Positions 11,387 to 22,558 of a stretch of DNA of 64,000 bases are shown piece by piece. Position 1 is the first letter of the stretch. Each line of letters begins with the position of its first letter. The stretch spans positions 124,001-188,000 of the forward strand of contig QJPP01003120.1 in the NCBI GenBank assembly GCA_003996215.1. Reading direction: 5' to 3'. The notes beneath the pieces are model-generated. The model saw nothing but the letters and a program-made list of their open reading frames with translations. It had not been told where the DNA came from and searched no databases. This DNA comes from Jaltomata sinuosa (Eukaryota > Streptophyta > Magnoliopsida > Solanales > Solanaceae). Position numbers and translations under genes: made by a program.

Positions 11387-12300
11387 GTGGAGGCATTGAT
11401 CAAAGTATTAAAGAAGCACATTTGTGCCCTTAGGTGGACTGTTGCCGACATAATTGGCATACCTCTGAGAATATACATGCACAAGATAAATATTCAAGAA
11501 GAATGTGCACCATCAATTGAACACCAAAGAATGCTGAATCCACCTATGCAAGAGGTGATTAAAAAAGAGATTATCAAGTCGCTAGATGCCGGAGTCATTT
11601 TCCTTATTTCCTACAGTACCTGGGTCAGCCCCATGCAATGTGTGCCAAAAAAGGGTGAAACTACTGTCATCCCTAATGAAAAGGATGAGATGATAGTTCT
11701 AAACCATGTGACCGGATGGAGGGTGTGTATGGATTATCAAAAGTTGAATTCATGGACCAAAAAGGATCATTTCCCCTTCCTTTAATGGACCAAATGCTTG
11801 ATAGATTAGAAGGTCATGGCTTTTATGTTTCCTTTATGGATATTCCAGATACAATCAGATCTCTATTTCTCCATAAGACCAGGAGAAGACAACTTTCACA
11901 TGACCTTATGTGACTTTCGCGTTTAAAAGGATGCCTTTTGGTTTGTGCAATGCCCCAGCCACGTTCCAATGATGTATGATGTCCATTTTATCTTACATGG
12001 TTAAAGACACTATGGAGATATTTATGGATGATTTTTTCGTAGTTAGGGATGAGTTTGATGAATTCCTGGTGCATTTAGAAGAAGTACTCAAACGATACGA
12101 GGAAATAAACTTGGTTCTGAACTGGGAAAAGTACCATTTTATGGTGAAATAAGGAATATTATTGGGTCACAAAATTTCTGAAACAAGACTTGAATTTGAC
12201 CAAGCAAAAATGGAGGTCATCTCCAAGATTCCCCCTCCAAACACCATAAAAGGAATATAGAGTTTCCTAGGCCACGGTCAGGTTTTATAGACGCTTCATC
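11387..12300 (+). pseudogene. pol: Reverse transcriptase (Athila-like), frameshifted
   Basis: RT copies element RNA into DNA inside the particle. The first frame, 11387-11785, contains LRWTVADIIGIPLRIYMH, VSPMQCVPKKGET and WRVCMDYQKLN. A frameshift near 11760-11785 moves to a frame with PLMDQMLDRLEGHGF up to 11913. A third frame from 12012 carries the catalytic core IFMDDFFV (FMDD at 12021-12032) and LNWEKYHFMVK, then a stop. Further on SFLGHGQV corresponds to 'SFLGHAGFYRRFIKDF'. The M-D-D form of the catalytic box is typical of Athila. At least three frameshifts and several stops make it nonfunctional, though both catalytic Asp codons of the box are intact. Confidence 0.8.
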
Positions 12301-12315
12301 AAGGATTTTACGAAG

Positions 12316-12835
12316 GTGGCTTATCTCTTATGTAAGTTGTTTGAAAAAGAAGCCAAGTTCAACTTTGATAGTAGTTGTTTGACGGCATTCCTCACATTAA
12401 AAGAGAAGTTGACATCAACCTCTATCATTATCGCACTAGATTGGTCAAAGTCGTTCGAGCTTATGTACGACACCAGCGGTGTGGCTTTGGGGGCTGTATT
12501 TGGTCAGTGAAAGGAAAATCTATTCCACCCAATCTATTATGCAAGCAAAACATTGAATACAGCCCAAAAGAATTACATTGTAATAGAGCAAGAGTTGTTG
12601 GCTATGGTATTTGCTTTGAAAAGTTTTGGGTATACCTTTTGGGGACCAAGGTTGTCGTGCATACGGACCATGCAGCAATCAGGTGCTTGATTACAAAGAA
12701 AAACGTCAAGCCCCAGCTAATTCATTGGGTCTTGTTACTCTAAAAATTCTATTTTAAAGTAAAAGATCAATGGGGTTATGAGAATCAAGTGGAGGATCAC
12801 TTATCGAGATTAGAAGAAGAAGAAGGAAGGCCCAT
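12316..12835 (+). pseudogene. pol: RNase H domain (Athila-like), frameshifted
   Basis: RNase H degrades the RNA strand of the RNA-DNA hybrid. Frame 12316-12510 gives LLCKLFEKEAKFNF and ELMYDTSGVALGAVFGQ with the first catalytic Asp. After a stop the same frame gives HPIYYASKTLNTAQKNY and EQELLAMVFALKSF with the catalytic Glu. A shift then gives YLLGTKVVVHTDHAAIRC with the HTDH Asp and ends with ENQVEDHLSRLEEEE. Catalytic residues survive, but they are spread over different frames. Confidence 0.8.
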
Positions 12836-12849
12836 GGGGGAACTTGAGA

Positions 12850-14185
12850 TAAATGATTTGTTCCCCTATGAACACATTTTGGCAGCCTCGTATGATCTTA
12901 CACCATGGTTTGCTGACTTCATGAACTTCTTAGCAAGTGACTTATTACTGGATGGTTTGACGTCACACCAGAAAAAGAAATTTATTCATGATGTTCAGAA
13001 GTTTTTCTGGGATGAACCCTACCTCTTCCGGGTTTGTGCTGATGGCATAATTCGTAGATGCATACCCAAGATCGAAATGATGCCCATCCTTAAGGCTTGT
13101 CATTCTTTACCTATCGGAGGTCATCATGGGGGTATGTGAACAACATCAAAGGTATTGCAAAGTGGGTTTTATTGGCCGACACTTTTTCAAGATTTCCATG
13201 ATTTAGTGAAGGAATGTGACAAATGTCAATGCGAAGGGGGTGTTTCTCGATACCACGAACTCCCATTGATTCCAATCCTTAAAGTTGAGTTATTCGATGT
13301 TTGGGTCATCGACTTTATGAGGCCGTTTGGGAGTTTATGTGGGAATAAGTTCATTTGTGTGGCTATTGATTACATTTCTAAGTGGGTAGAAGCTATGGCG
13401 CTACCAAATAATGAAGGAAAGAGTGTCACATCAATCCTCAAAAATCATATATTCGCATGGTTTGGCACTCCCCGTGCCATTTAGTGATGGGGGATCCCAT
13501 TTTTTCAACAAATTATTTAGTGCTCTACTTGAAAAGTATGGAGTCAAGCATAAAGTGTCTACCCCCTACCACCCATAACCAAGTGGGCAGGTTGAAGTGT
13601 CTAACAGGAAAATAAAGGCTATCCTTGCAAAATCAGTAAAAATCAACAGAAAGGATTGGGCTCGAAAGTTGGATGATGCATTATGGGCCTATCGGACAGC
13701 CTACAAGACCCTGATTGGAATATCTTCGTACTAAATGTTCTTCAAAATATCGTGTCACCTACTGGTAGAACTAGAACATAAAGCCTTGTGGGCTTTGAAA
13801 AAACTAAATTTGGAATGGGCAAAAGTCGCACAAGCGAGAGTTGAAGGCCTTAATGAGCTAGATGAGTTTCAGATGTGAGCTTACGAAAGCGCCTCACTCT
13901 ACAAGGATCGCATGAAATACTACCACGATCACAAATTCTCAAGAGTGAGTTCTCTTTGGGAGATTGTGTGGTTTTGTTCAATTCTAGGCTCCTATATTTT
14001 TGGGTAAATTAAAATCCAAATGGTCTGGCCCCTTCAAAGTATTTCAAGTATTCGCAAATGGAGAAATAGAGCTAGAAGCTGAAAATGGGTCAACCTTTAA
14101 AGAAAATGGGCAGAGATTAAAGAAGTATTTGGGCATACCTAAGGAAGTCGCACTCTTAGAAGCAATCTACCTCGATGAACCATGA
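12850..14185 (+). pseudogene. pol: Integrase (Athila-like), broken
   Basis: Integrase joins the cDNA ends to host DNA. The zinc-binding region is visible: CHSLPIGGHHGG, then a stop at 13137, then SGFYWPTLFQD and ECDKCQC. The catalytic core has VWVIDFMRPFG (first Asp) and FICVAIDYISKWVEA. A two-base loss near 13480 shifts the frame just before SDGGSHFFNKLF (second Asp), and SGQVEVSNRKIK carries the Glu. The C-terminal part, after more stops and a shift, reads GKLKSKWSGPFKVFQV and NGQRLKKYLG and ends at 14185. No chromodomain follows, which fits Athila. The D-D-E residues are present but in different frames. Confidence 0.8.
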
Positions 14186-14224
14186 GTAAGAGATGCCATT
14201 GTTGAGCCGTGACATTAAACCAAG

Positions 14225-14249
14225 TGCTTCTTGGGAGGAAACCCAAGCA
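14225..14249 (+). other. Inverted repeat just after pol
   Basis: The sequence tgcttcttgggaggaaaccc and its continuation form an imperfect hairpin (CTTGGG against CCCAAG with a GA-rich loop). A similar word, cttgttgggaggcaacccaa, is common just downstream of pol in Athila/Ogre elements. Its role is unknown to me; it may be an RNA structure or splice-related signal. Confidence 0.5.
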
Positions 14250-16493
14250 TTTACCTTTATTTTTTGCACTTTTCTTTTTGGCGTTACTTCGTGTGTTGTT
14301 TTTGTTTAAGTTTGTAGGTAGGAACCACGCCAGGGGTGTTGAGATATTGAATAGCCATTAAGCAGCCTCAGGCGCAGAATATGTGAGCCACACAATAGAG
14401 AGTGCTCTTTGCACGAGCCATCACCCTTCATAAGAGATTCATTTTGCAACATTTGAGACCACATGTGCCAAGCTATGCAATCGCACATCACATTATGCAC
14501 ATCGCATGGAAGTTCACGTATTGGAGACAGACCACTGCAATAATCGACAATTTTTGTATTTGGGCATGTGATTGGTGTAAGGAACGCATAACCCATTATG
14601 TATGTCGCACACCGTATTGCACTCCTAACTAGAACACTGGCAGTTCTTCAAAAGTTCAGTCGTTTATGTGACAGCTAAGGCATTTCGCACCACACCGTGT
14701 GCACTTCGCACATCACCCCAGGGAGTACTTTCTTCTCCTGGGCTCTTATATCATTAAAGACAATGCTCCATTTATGTTTGGGCATACTTAACTTCAAATT
14801 GTAGTCTCCTTGTTAATAGTAGAGTAGCAATAAATCCCAAGGGTTTTCTTAGTACCACAGTTCTTTCCCAGGGAGTAAAATATTTTCTTTATTTTTCTTT
14901 TTCTTTTATTTTTTGTCTCGAACCGGGTTGGTATTTCCCTGTGATAGATTGAGAGGCAACTTTCTTAAGGGAAAATGCTAAGTTTTAGTTTTAATTTCAG
15001 TCTGTGCTTTGCTTGTCCCAAAATGAACCCATCAAAAAAAATTCTTGGCAAGAGGGTTTTGAAAACTAAAGGAAAGAGGGGAAATGAATTTTTGAGGAAA
15101 GCATTCTCTTGTCATGACTTGCACACTCTCGATTTGGCTTAATTAATTCACAAATAAGTGTGTAATAAACTCAGAATAGCTTGTCAAAGTCATTTGTCCC
15201 AATTGATTTTGAGACTAATGTTGAAGGTTGTTGTGATGTGATGCCTTCTGTGGTGAGGCTATCCTTTGATTCATGTGCATATGTGTCATCTAAAACTTGC
15301 CCCGATTGTGATTCAAGACAATATCATAGATGTGACCGAGCTTAGAAAATGATCTTAGGCCCTTTTTGAATAGCCACTTCACCCAAATGACTTCCATTGA
15401 GATCTATCATAGTGAACCCTTTTAAGCTTGTGACCTTTCTTTGGCACCTTGTTAACACCTTGACCCTTTTTGGAACCTCTATTTTTGCACCCATCATCCC
15501 TAGTGAACAGAAGTGAAATGTAGGCTAAAAGCCTAAGTTTGAGGGGGGGAATTGAAATGATAACATAGGCAAAAGCCTAAGTTTAGGGGTGTATGTACTC
15601 AATGTGGAGAAGAAAAGGAATGTACCTCAAGTGCTTGGTAGCACCCTATGATTGAAGTGAAAATTGCTCAAAAATACCAATTACAATGAGCAAAATGATT
15701 TGAAAAATAATTGGTTCTACAAGTGAAGGTGTTATAAGGAGGTTGTATGATCAATATTGAAGGGAGAAGCTTGGGTTGTGTGAAGGACAAATAAGGTGAA
15801 ATCAAAGTTCAAAAATGTGAGTGGTGTTTGAAATGATAACAAAGAGCATTAGGGAAGTGTAGTCACTTGAGCCAAATGAAATCCTCACCTTATCCCTAGA
15901 CAACATCGTAACCTGCAAGTCTTTTGTGATTCCGAGTTTGGTCACTCTCCATTAGTGGCGATTCAAATGAAGGGTAAGCCTATAGTTTGACATGTGTGCA
16001 CTTGAACTTCCTTGAGAGAGTGAGAGTCTTCATGGTTCTCTTATAATCTCTTGTATTGTGAATTGTATGATTATAAGTGGGATTCTCTCTTGTGGTGACT
16101 GGCATCATGCACTCAGATTGAAGCATAAAGTCTCTATTTCAATTGAGAGAAATGAATGAGATAAGTTGTATGGAGAATCTCGAGGCAAACCCTGATGGTC
16201 TATGCCAATGACTTGAGAAGCTTAATCTTGTTTTGAATGGCAAATTTCCTTGATTTGAATGTGAAATGAAGTCCGAAGTCCTTTTGATGAAACCTTTGAA
16301 ATGATCATTTGCCTTGATAATGTGGTGGTCCAAATTGAGATAAGCTTGGTAGTTGAGTCTTTTTTTTGAGTCTTTTATTTATTATTTTTCTTAGTTTTTT
16401 GGAAAAGATTAATCTTTTGTGCCTTGATTGAGTTTTAGAGCATAATTCATTCCTTACCTTGTGAGTATCTTGCTTGAGGACAAGCAATAGTTT
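14250..16493 (+). other. Athila 3' noncoding region without an env-like gene
   Basis: From 14780 this region matches 1-1781. The first part (14350-14720) contains a cluster of gcacat, cgcaca and similar words of the kind also seen in the LTRs at 2000-2170 and 16690-16960. Short frames here (for example 14402-14632) translate this word cluster and show no domain. No envelope-like frame with membrane segments is visible. Confidence 0.6.
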
Positions 16494-16506
16494 AAGTTTG
16501 GGGGTT
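16494..16506 (+). other. Polypurine tract of the second Athila copy
   Basis: The tract aagtttgggggtt sits directly before the LTR start at 16507. It matches the tract at 1782-1794. Confidence 0.8.
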
Positions 16507-18006
16507 TTATAAGTCGATAATCTACCAACTTATTGAGCATTTAATCATTAATTATTGCTATGTTTTGTTAAGATTTAGAGGTTCTTATGGACTTTATTGA
16601 TGTGAATGCAGGTACTCTTGATTAAGAGTAGGAAACAAGGAATTGGATCCAAAAGATCTCAAAAGGAGTTGAAGCGTGAAGTGATAAAGAGAGACGAAGA
16701 TTATGCCTTGAGATGTTGTCACTATGCAACACGCACAGTTCTTGGTGTGGTCTGCACCTCCCTCCACATTAAGTTCAGATAAAGAAGAAGAATCTACTAA
16801 GGGGTGTGGCTACTGTGTGACACGCACTCTGCTTGGTGCAGTCTGCACCCCACTTTGTATGACACTCAAAGAGAAAGCCAAGTTACTAGTCCACTGATGT
16901 GGAGCTATGCGACATGTACAACGAGACGTACGAAATGCGCATCCCAGCGCATATCTCCCGAGAGGCAATTTTGTTCACTTTTATGTGACGAATTGGGAAC
17001 CTTCTAAAACCCAATTTGAGCATAGTTTTTCATAGTTTTTACAGTTTTTGAATAGTTTTGGAGTATTGTACAAGTATTCTCTCCCAAGGAAAGATAGAGG
17101 GTTTCACCCAATTCTCTCCATCTTCAACCTTGGATTTGTAAATTGAGCTTGGATATTGGAAACTTATTCCATTAATAAAAGAAAATTTGAATTACCCATT
17201 TGGTATTGCTTCTTATTCCTTTAGCATGAGTGGCTAATTCTCCTTGTCTAGAAGTGTGTTGATGATGGGTGCTTGATATTGGGCGTGGGTCTTGTCTAAT
17301 TGTGCTTATAATTGCTAAATTGATATGGGTCTGGTGAATTATCCATGTTTTAACTCTAAAATTAATGGTTGCAAACATTGATTTAAATTACTTGATTGTA
17401 TTCTTGCTTGAGAAAGAGGTTCATAATTTTGGATGAGAATTCACTAGTGGATACTGTGGATTCCATTAAGATTGAGGCTGGAAATAGCTCAATTCGCCAG
17501 AAACACCCATTTAAGAGTCTAAGCTAGAGATAGTGTGACTTCCCCAAGCGTATATTGGTTGGTTGTTATGTAAACAATGGTGCTCTAACACAGACCATTG
17601 GAAATGTGGTGTTAGATCGAAAGAATAGCATTCACACTTAAAACCAATGCTACCTATGTTATTTATAAAGAATTTGCATGATTGGACAAGTACCCTATCC
17701 CATTTTTGAGTCCCATCGGACGTATACCCCTATTTATCCTCTCTCTTAATTCAAACTCGTGTTTAATTTACGTCTTTAATTCAACTTGTGAATTGTGACA
17801 AATTTCCCAATCCCTTGATTTCCCCTTTTTTTACTTTTATTGTTATTTGAACATGAACTCTATTGGTGATTGATATACGACAATCCTTTAGGCAACTCTA
17901 TCATTCCCTGTGGGATCGATACCAACTCATGTCAGGAATTATAAATTTTATTTTGCTTAACAATCGCTTTCACCTCCATATGGAGAGTGTTACTTGAGCG
18001 TTATCA
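16507..18006 (+). repeat. 3' LTR of the Athila-like element
   Basis: It begins TTATAAG, which corresponds to TGATAAG in the first copy with the G changed to T, and ends GTTATCA at 18006. Length is 1500 bp against 1424 bp for the first copy. Its last 811 bp match 8680-9496. The CACA/GCGC word cluster lies at about 16690-16960. Confidence 0.85.
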
Positions 18007-18610
18007 ATAACCAATAAGCCAAATACTAAGCATAATTATTTGTCCAATCCATCTGATAAGTACCCCTACCCATAGGTACAGCCTACCCATCCCGTAGGCA
18101 CGGTATGTCCCTCCCGTAGGCACGGTATAGTAATCAGAATGTAGTCTGCAAAACTATGTAGTGTCAGTGTCTGCTGAGGTCAAAACAAGCTCATAGGTGG
18201 TAGCAAAATGATAAAAACAACAGAAAAATAGCAAGTAATCATAGGTGACCTCAATACAATAATAACATGGTTTTCTAGGCCACAAAGTAAGGAATAGAGT
18301 GTTGCTGATAGTTACTATATCAAGCTATGATTAAAAACTCAATACTATAAGCCTACAAGTCGAATAACAATGTTACACAGGCTATACAAGCTTTGGCCTT
18401 AAGGGTCCTGCCAAAAAGAAAAAAAGAAGCCTTAACATACCTTTCAACCGAAGCCTCAAAGGTGTCACTATGAAGCTCGACCAACCTATCATAATGCAAC
18501 AATCGCTAGAATCAACAAGGCTGCGAGAATGAGCCATATCAATAGAAAATTTTGGTTCGTAATTCTTCGACATGGGGCGAAGGGCAATTATAAACACACG
18601 GGGTGTTACA
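18007..18610 (-). repeat. Truncated LTR of a minus-strand gypsy element
   Basis: On the minus strand it starts TGTAACACCCCGTGTG at 18610 with a purine-rich tract before it. This matches the start of the LTR at 44431 in the pattern tgtaayaccycg, then tgyccttcgycccatgtc. Its other end has been removed, apparently by the Athila copy that ends at 18006. It contains a duplicated 'cccgtaggcacggtat' word at about 18092-18130. Confidence 0.65.
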
Positions 18611-19136
18611 TCCTTTCCTCCTTAGGAACATTTGTCCTCGAATGTGAAACAAAATGCATGAGTATGGCTAGAAACTTCTTGAATTTCCAGCATAACCTCC
18701 CTTATACACCAAACTATACCACACCTACCCAACCGCCTAGAAATATATCACATGCCCTGCAAGGTCACTACAACTAATATAAACTTATTGGACCCACATG
18801 GCCATCAACAACACAGACTCATAACAAAAGCTGACACATACCATAATCCAAGCAACTCTATTCTTGGAAATGCTATGACGCCCTGAGTCAGAATCAACCT
18901 CTCCACACGGTCTCTTAAGGACTATCAATCGTGAATCTCTATCATATGATTTTGATAAATAAACTCTAAGGACTCAGCTCTATAACATGATCTAAAAGAT
19001 AAAAGAATGGTAATCAATCTTAAATCCCATGTAGCCTCCTATTTATAAGTGTGGTGCATAATACACTCATAAGAAAGACTCTATTAGACATAGCTTGTAG
19101 ACCCCCTCGGACACAACATTGATTTGATACAGAGTT
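18611..19136 (-). mobile_element. Internally deleted remnant between two LTR pieces (minus strand)
   Basis: It starts with a purine tract on the minus strand (18611-18622) and an inverted repeat of the CATTCGAGGACAAATG type (18629-18644). It ends with a weak initiator-Met-type PBS (GTATCAAATC) at about 19122-19132. Near 19055-19100 it carries the leader wording tttataagtgtggtgc and agaaagactct found before gag in the chromovirus at 26700-26760. No coding sequence remains, so gag and pol have been deleted. Confidence 0.55.
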
Positions 19137-19545
19137 TGTTACTCCCTAAATTCAGGAAGGCACGATTGATACCCGATGCCTCACTTGATTGAGTGAACCG
19201 ACTAAAACTAAACCAAACAACACAAATAGGTTATCAAGGCCAAACCAAACAAAAAGAAATGAAATGAAAAACTCAAAATATAACAAATTGAGGTACAAGA
19301 CCATCCATGCTACAGTATAAAAACCATAACTAATAACATGACCAACAAGGCCACAACTGACTACAGAACATACAACAGACATCTACAAGCCTCTAAGATA
19401 AAAAAAATTGCTGATACCTAGTTAGAACAAGTCCCCAACATACCCATCAGCTATATTAAGCAAAAGGAGACTCAAGACTCAGCAAATCCAAAAAGAACAT
19501 AGAATACCAACAATCAACTAAACGTAACGAAAAAGTCTGGGAGCG
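19137..19545 (-). repeat. End of an LTR related to the 44431-47995 LTR
   Basis: The start on the plus strand, TGTTACTCCCTAAATTCAGG, matches the reverse complement of the end of the 47995 LTR (tgtcactccccaaactaggg), and the following gatacccgatgcctcactt agrees as well. Near 19500-19545 the sequence changes to that of the other LTR family (34894-38191). This is either a recombination junction or a truncation. Confidence 0.55.
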
Positions 19546-19792
19546 TCCCTTGGACCAGCATAAAAGTAGTACTTTTCTTTTCCTTTCCAAAATCAGTAGT
19601 AAAACCAAGATAGCTCCTTTAAAATCTAAAAATCATGATAATAATAGTGAACCTCAAGTTTGAACCAAAAACCTCAGAAATATTTCTTTTCAGTACCCCT
19701 TAGGTATGTGGATACAATATGAGCATGTAAAGTTCCAAATCAAAAAAATATTTCACACCAAAAGGCAAATTAGGGCAAAGCACCCTCTAACT
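19546..19792 (-). repeat. LTR A of the minus-strand element 30732-34893, part left of the insertion
   Basis: The segment aligns with 35760-36250 of LTR B once the MITE there is removed (shared 'cttggaccagcataaaag' and 'tcagtagtaaaac'). It is cut at 19793 by the 9-kb chromovirus and resumes at 28853. The last five bases, TAACT at 19788-19792, are one side of the target-site duplication. At 19567-19568 it shows the empty TA target used by the MITE in LTR B. Confidence 0.8.
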
Positions 19793-21843
19793 TGTCACGC
19801 CCCGAGGTTACCCCCTAGACGTAACACGGGACTTGGGACCACAAGTGTCCCAAGCTAACCCTTGGTCATAGAATTCTCAAGCATTACAAAAGATAAGAGG
19901 AAGCATAATAGATAAATTCAGAATAGTATAAATGGATAATCAAGCCAAATACGCATACAAGATCCAAAAAAAAGGACTCAAATACTGTATGTGTCTGAAA
20001 AGCCTCTACTTATGACATAAAAAGTTGCTAGGACAAGACCCTAGCTAACTCGAAGTACGAAAATAAAAAGCTAACACAAGCTAATAACATATCTAGTCCT
20101 CGACCTAAGAGGACTCACCAATAGCTGACAGAAAAGTGGTCTGGAATCTCTAGCCACGTGTCTAGGAATGAATACCTGAATCTGCATCATCAAAGGATGC
20201 AATGCAAGATATGTGTCAGTACTATAGAATGTACCGAGTATATGAGCGATGCATGAATCATGATAAAAATAGTTTAAAACATGCTTAAGAATGAACTTGT
20301 TACGTAAAGAAGGAACGTGAATAAATATTAAAGTATAAAACATGAAACGTGAAATAAATCTTAAGTTTCATAGTATAGAATCATATAACTTCATTACTTG
20401 AAAATAAACATGTGGGAGTTTCTCTTAACCGACATAAACCATGCTGAGCTACATGGAGTCCAGTGTCATGCACCCACACTGAAAAAGGTTATCTTAACCA
20501 GCCAAAGTTAAAACCATGTCATAAAGGATCCTGTCATAAGCCACAGAGGGCAACCTACGGTGGCAACGTAGTTTTGGACTTGGGTTATCTGAACCCTCGT
20601 CTCTCGGTGCTAAATACTACTCCCAAAACATAATAACATGAGCTCATATACATGTGACATATCTAATGCCAAACTTGTTCATACTTGTTGATAACTTGTT
20701 CATACTTGTTCATACCCCGGATCGTCATACTACTCATGAATTTTGGTTTCGAAATCGATTCATGAATATTGATGGAACATCGGGTGTATTGTCTTGCATA
20801 ATACTTCATGACATGGAAAATTTTCATGGATCTAGTTCAATTTCATAAAACATATACTTTCATAGAACATAGGAACTAGGCATGCACATGCTTGAAAATC
20901 CATAAGGAACATGCTATCAAATCCAATTTGCTTAAATCAACTTCATGCATGTAGAATTTTCCATGGTTAAACTTCAATTCATGAAATAAGAGTTAAAAGT
21001 TAAAAACTCATGTGAAATCATGCGATTTAATATTAATTTCATAATCACATCATGAGAAGATCGTATTAGAAAAACCCATAAGAATTTGATAAGAATCCTA
21101 GTTTGGAGATCCATGAAATCAAAATTTGAATTAGGGGTTTTGGGCACAAGGGTGAAAGGAACCCATTGTTGATTACCCACATACCTTGATTGAAGATAAC
21201 CCACTTGAATTGGAAAGACTTAGGAGGCTTGAACTTGGACCTTGAGACTTAAAGCTTGGAGAAGAATTTTCCCTTTTAGGAGATGAGTGAAGTAATTAGA
21301 AGGAACTTAGGCTAATGAGGGTGAAACCCCTTCTTGAAATAGTCAAAACGACATCATTTAGGAGTTAAAAGAGTGGGTAATGACTAAAATACCCCAGGGA
21401 CTTAATTAGGAAAAATCTGATTTAAAATTCAGCTTCAGGTTCCACGGGTGGAGTCTATGACTCGTAGACTCAACCATGACTCGTGGTTCCTTTTCGTGGA
21501 AACTGTCCAAGATTTCAGGCTGCTGAAAGTTCCCTATGACTCAATAGGACGACTCGTGGAAGCCTCCACGGGTCGTAGAATCAAGTAGTGGGAATCAGAG
21601 CACCTGACCACTCTCTGTCTGAGTTCCACGGGTTGGTTACACGACCCGTGGAAACTTCCACAAACCGTGAACCTGACTCGTGATTATCAGACCTGAGGAT
21701 AGTCTGTAGGACTGGAATCACAAGTCACTTCCATGAATCGTGGAACCACCCACGGCTCAAGGACTTGACCCGTGATCCCTGGAAGTTCAAAAATCTCTGC
21801 AAGTTTTGAGTTTAAAAGTTGGATCAGTTTCCAGGGTGTTACA
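19793..21843 (-). repeat. 3' LTR of the minus-strand chromovirus
   Basis: Plus-strand ends are TGTCACGCCCCGAGG and GGGTGTTACA. It matches 26805-28852 over its length. It carries a 92-bp-period word array (21436-21785) and, on the minus strand, a splice-donor-like CAAG|GTATGTGGG at 21185/21184. The acceptor-like gatgatgcag lies at 20182-20191. Confidence 0.9.
21436..21785. repeat. Tandem array, period about 92 bp, of CCACGGGTCGTGG-like words
   Basis: About four units are visible. Each holds two to four copies of short near-palindromes such as ccacgggtcgta, gactcgtgg, cgacccgtgg and gaatcgtgg, followed by a pyrimidine-rich spacer. Unit starts are about 92 bases apart (ggttccacgggtgg near 21439, gttccacgggttgg near 21624). 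The array sits near the LTR start on the minus strand. Equivalent arrays are at 28440-28795, 38455-38870, 49277-49690, 57255-57500 and 57910-58440. Confidence 0.75.
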
Positions 21844-21877
21844 ATGTCTCCCCCTTGGGAGCATTCGTCCTCGAATG
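21844..21877 (-). other. Polypurine tract plus 16-nt inverted repeat
   Basis: On the minus strand the tract aagggggagacat (21844-21856) abuts the 3' LTR. A short distance upstream lies CATTCGAGGACGAATG (21862-21877), with perfect six-base arms. The same arrangement occurs at 18611-18644, 44397-44430 and 49178-49211. Confidence 0.8.
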
Positions 21878-22075
21878 AAGATTAAGCATGGAAAACTGAA
21901 GATAAAACATCCCAACCAGCAATAAAACATGGAAATCAAGGAATAAAAATGAAAACTAAACTTTCCAACTTAAAACATGGTTAAATCAACTTTGAAAACA
22001 TGAATGCATGCTAGGATCATGAGAGTAACTGATGGAACGAAATCGGATGAACATACTAAGGATGAAACTATTACC

Positions 22076-22558
22076 TTAAGCTGGAGCAGAATTGGAAGGA
22101 AAGAGATGGGGATATTTGGCCTTCATGGCCTCTTCTGCTTCTCAAGTAGCTCCTTCGACAAGCTGATTTCTCCAAAGAACCTTTACCGAAGCAACTTCTT
22201 TATTTCTCAACCTCTGAATCTGACGATCAAGGATCTCTACGGGAACTTCCTCATAGGTGAGACTATCCTTCACATCCACATCCTCCAAAGGGACAATCAA
22301 GCTAGGATCACCAACACAATTCTTCAACAAGGAAACATGAAAAACTGGATGAACCGCTTCCAACTCTGTTGGCAACTCCAACTCATACGCAACGTTACCA
22401 ACTCTTCTCAAAATCTAATAAGGACCTACAAAAAGGGGACTAAGCTTTCCTTTATTACCAAACCTCATCACACCCTTCATGGGTGACACCTTTAGGAAAA
22501 CGCAGTCATCAATTTCAAATTCTAACTCCCTTCTCCTCACATCCGCATAAGATTTATG
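22076..22558 (-). pseudogene. pol: Integrase C-terminal part with chromodomain
   Basis: After a stop at the end of the integrase core, the same frame continues with RRRELEFEIDD, SPMKGVMRFGNKGKLSP, VGPY (stop) and ILRRVGNVAYELELP, then HPVFHVSLLKNCVGDPSLI. The chromodomain follows: VEILDRQIQRLRNKEVASVK, VLWRNQLVEGAT and EAEEAMKAKYPHLFP. Its conserved Trp after EGAT is changed to TGA at 22142-22144, and the frame ends at 22076. In chromoviruses this module binds methylated histone H3 or related marks and steers integration to heterochromatin. The aromatic residues of VLWRN are still encoded. Confidence 0.85.

Larger units (their letters stand above)
8680..18006 (+). mobile_element. Athila-like Ty3/gypsy retrotransposon, 5'-truncated and decayed
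   Basis: The element runs from a partial 5' LTR (8680-9496) through PBS, gag remnant, protease, RT, RNase H and integrase (to 14185), then a 2.3-kb noncoding region, polypurine tract and full 3' LTR (16507-18006). The tRNA-Asp-type PBS, the FMDDF RT motif, the lack of a chromodomain and the long 3' region support Athila over the chromovirus lineages. The first 690 or so bases of the 5' LTR are missing, as is the capsid part of gag. Because the 5' end is lost, no target-site duplication can be tested. All reading frames are interrupted, so the copy cannot make its own proteins. Confidence 0.8.

Noticed and set aside
14250..16493. An envelope-like gene downstream of Athila pol
   Set aside because: No frame of useful length with membrane segments is present in either Athila copy in the window.
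22004..22486. 160-codon plus-strand frame
   Set aside because: It lies opposite the integrase C-terminus and chromodomain of the minus-strand chromovirus and has no domain of its own.
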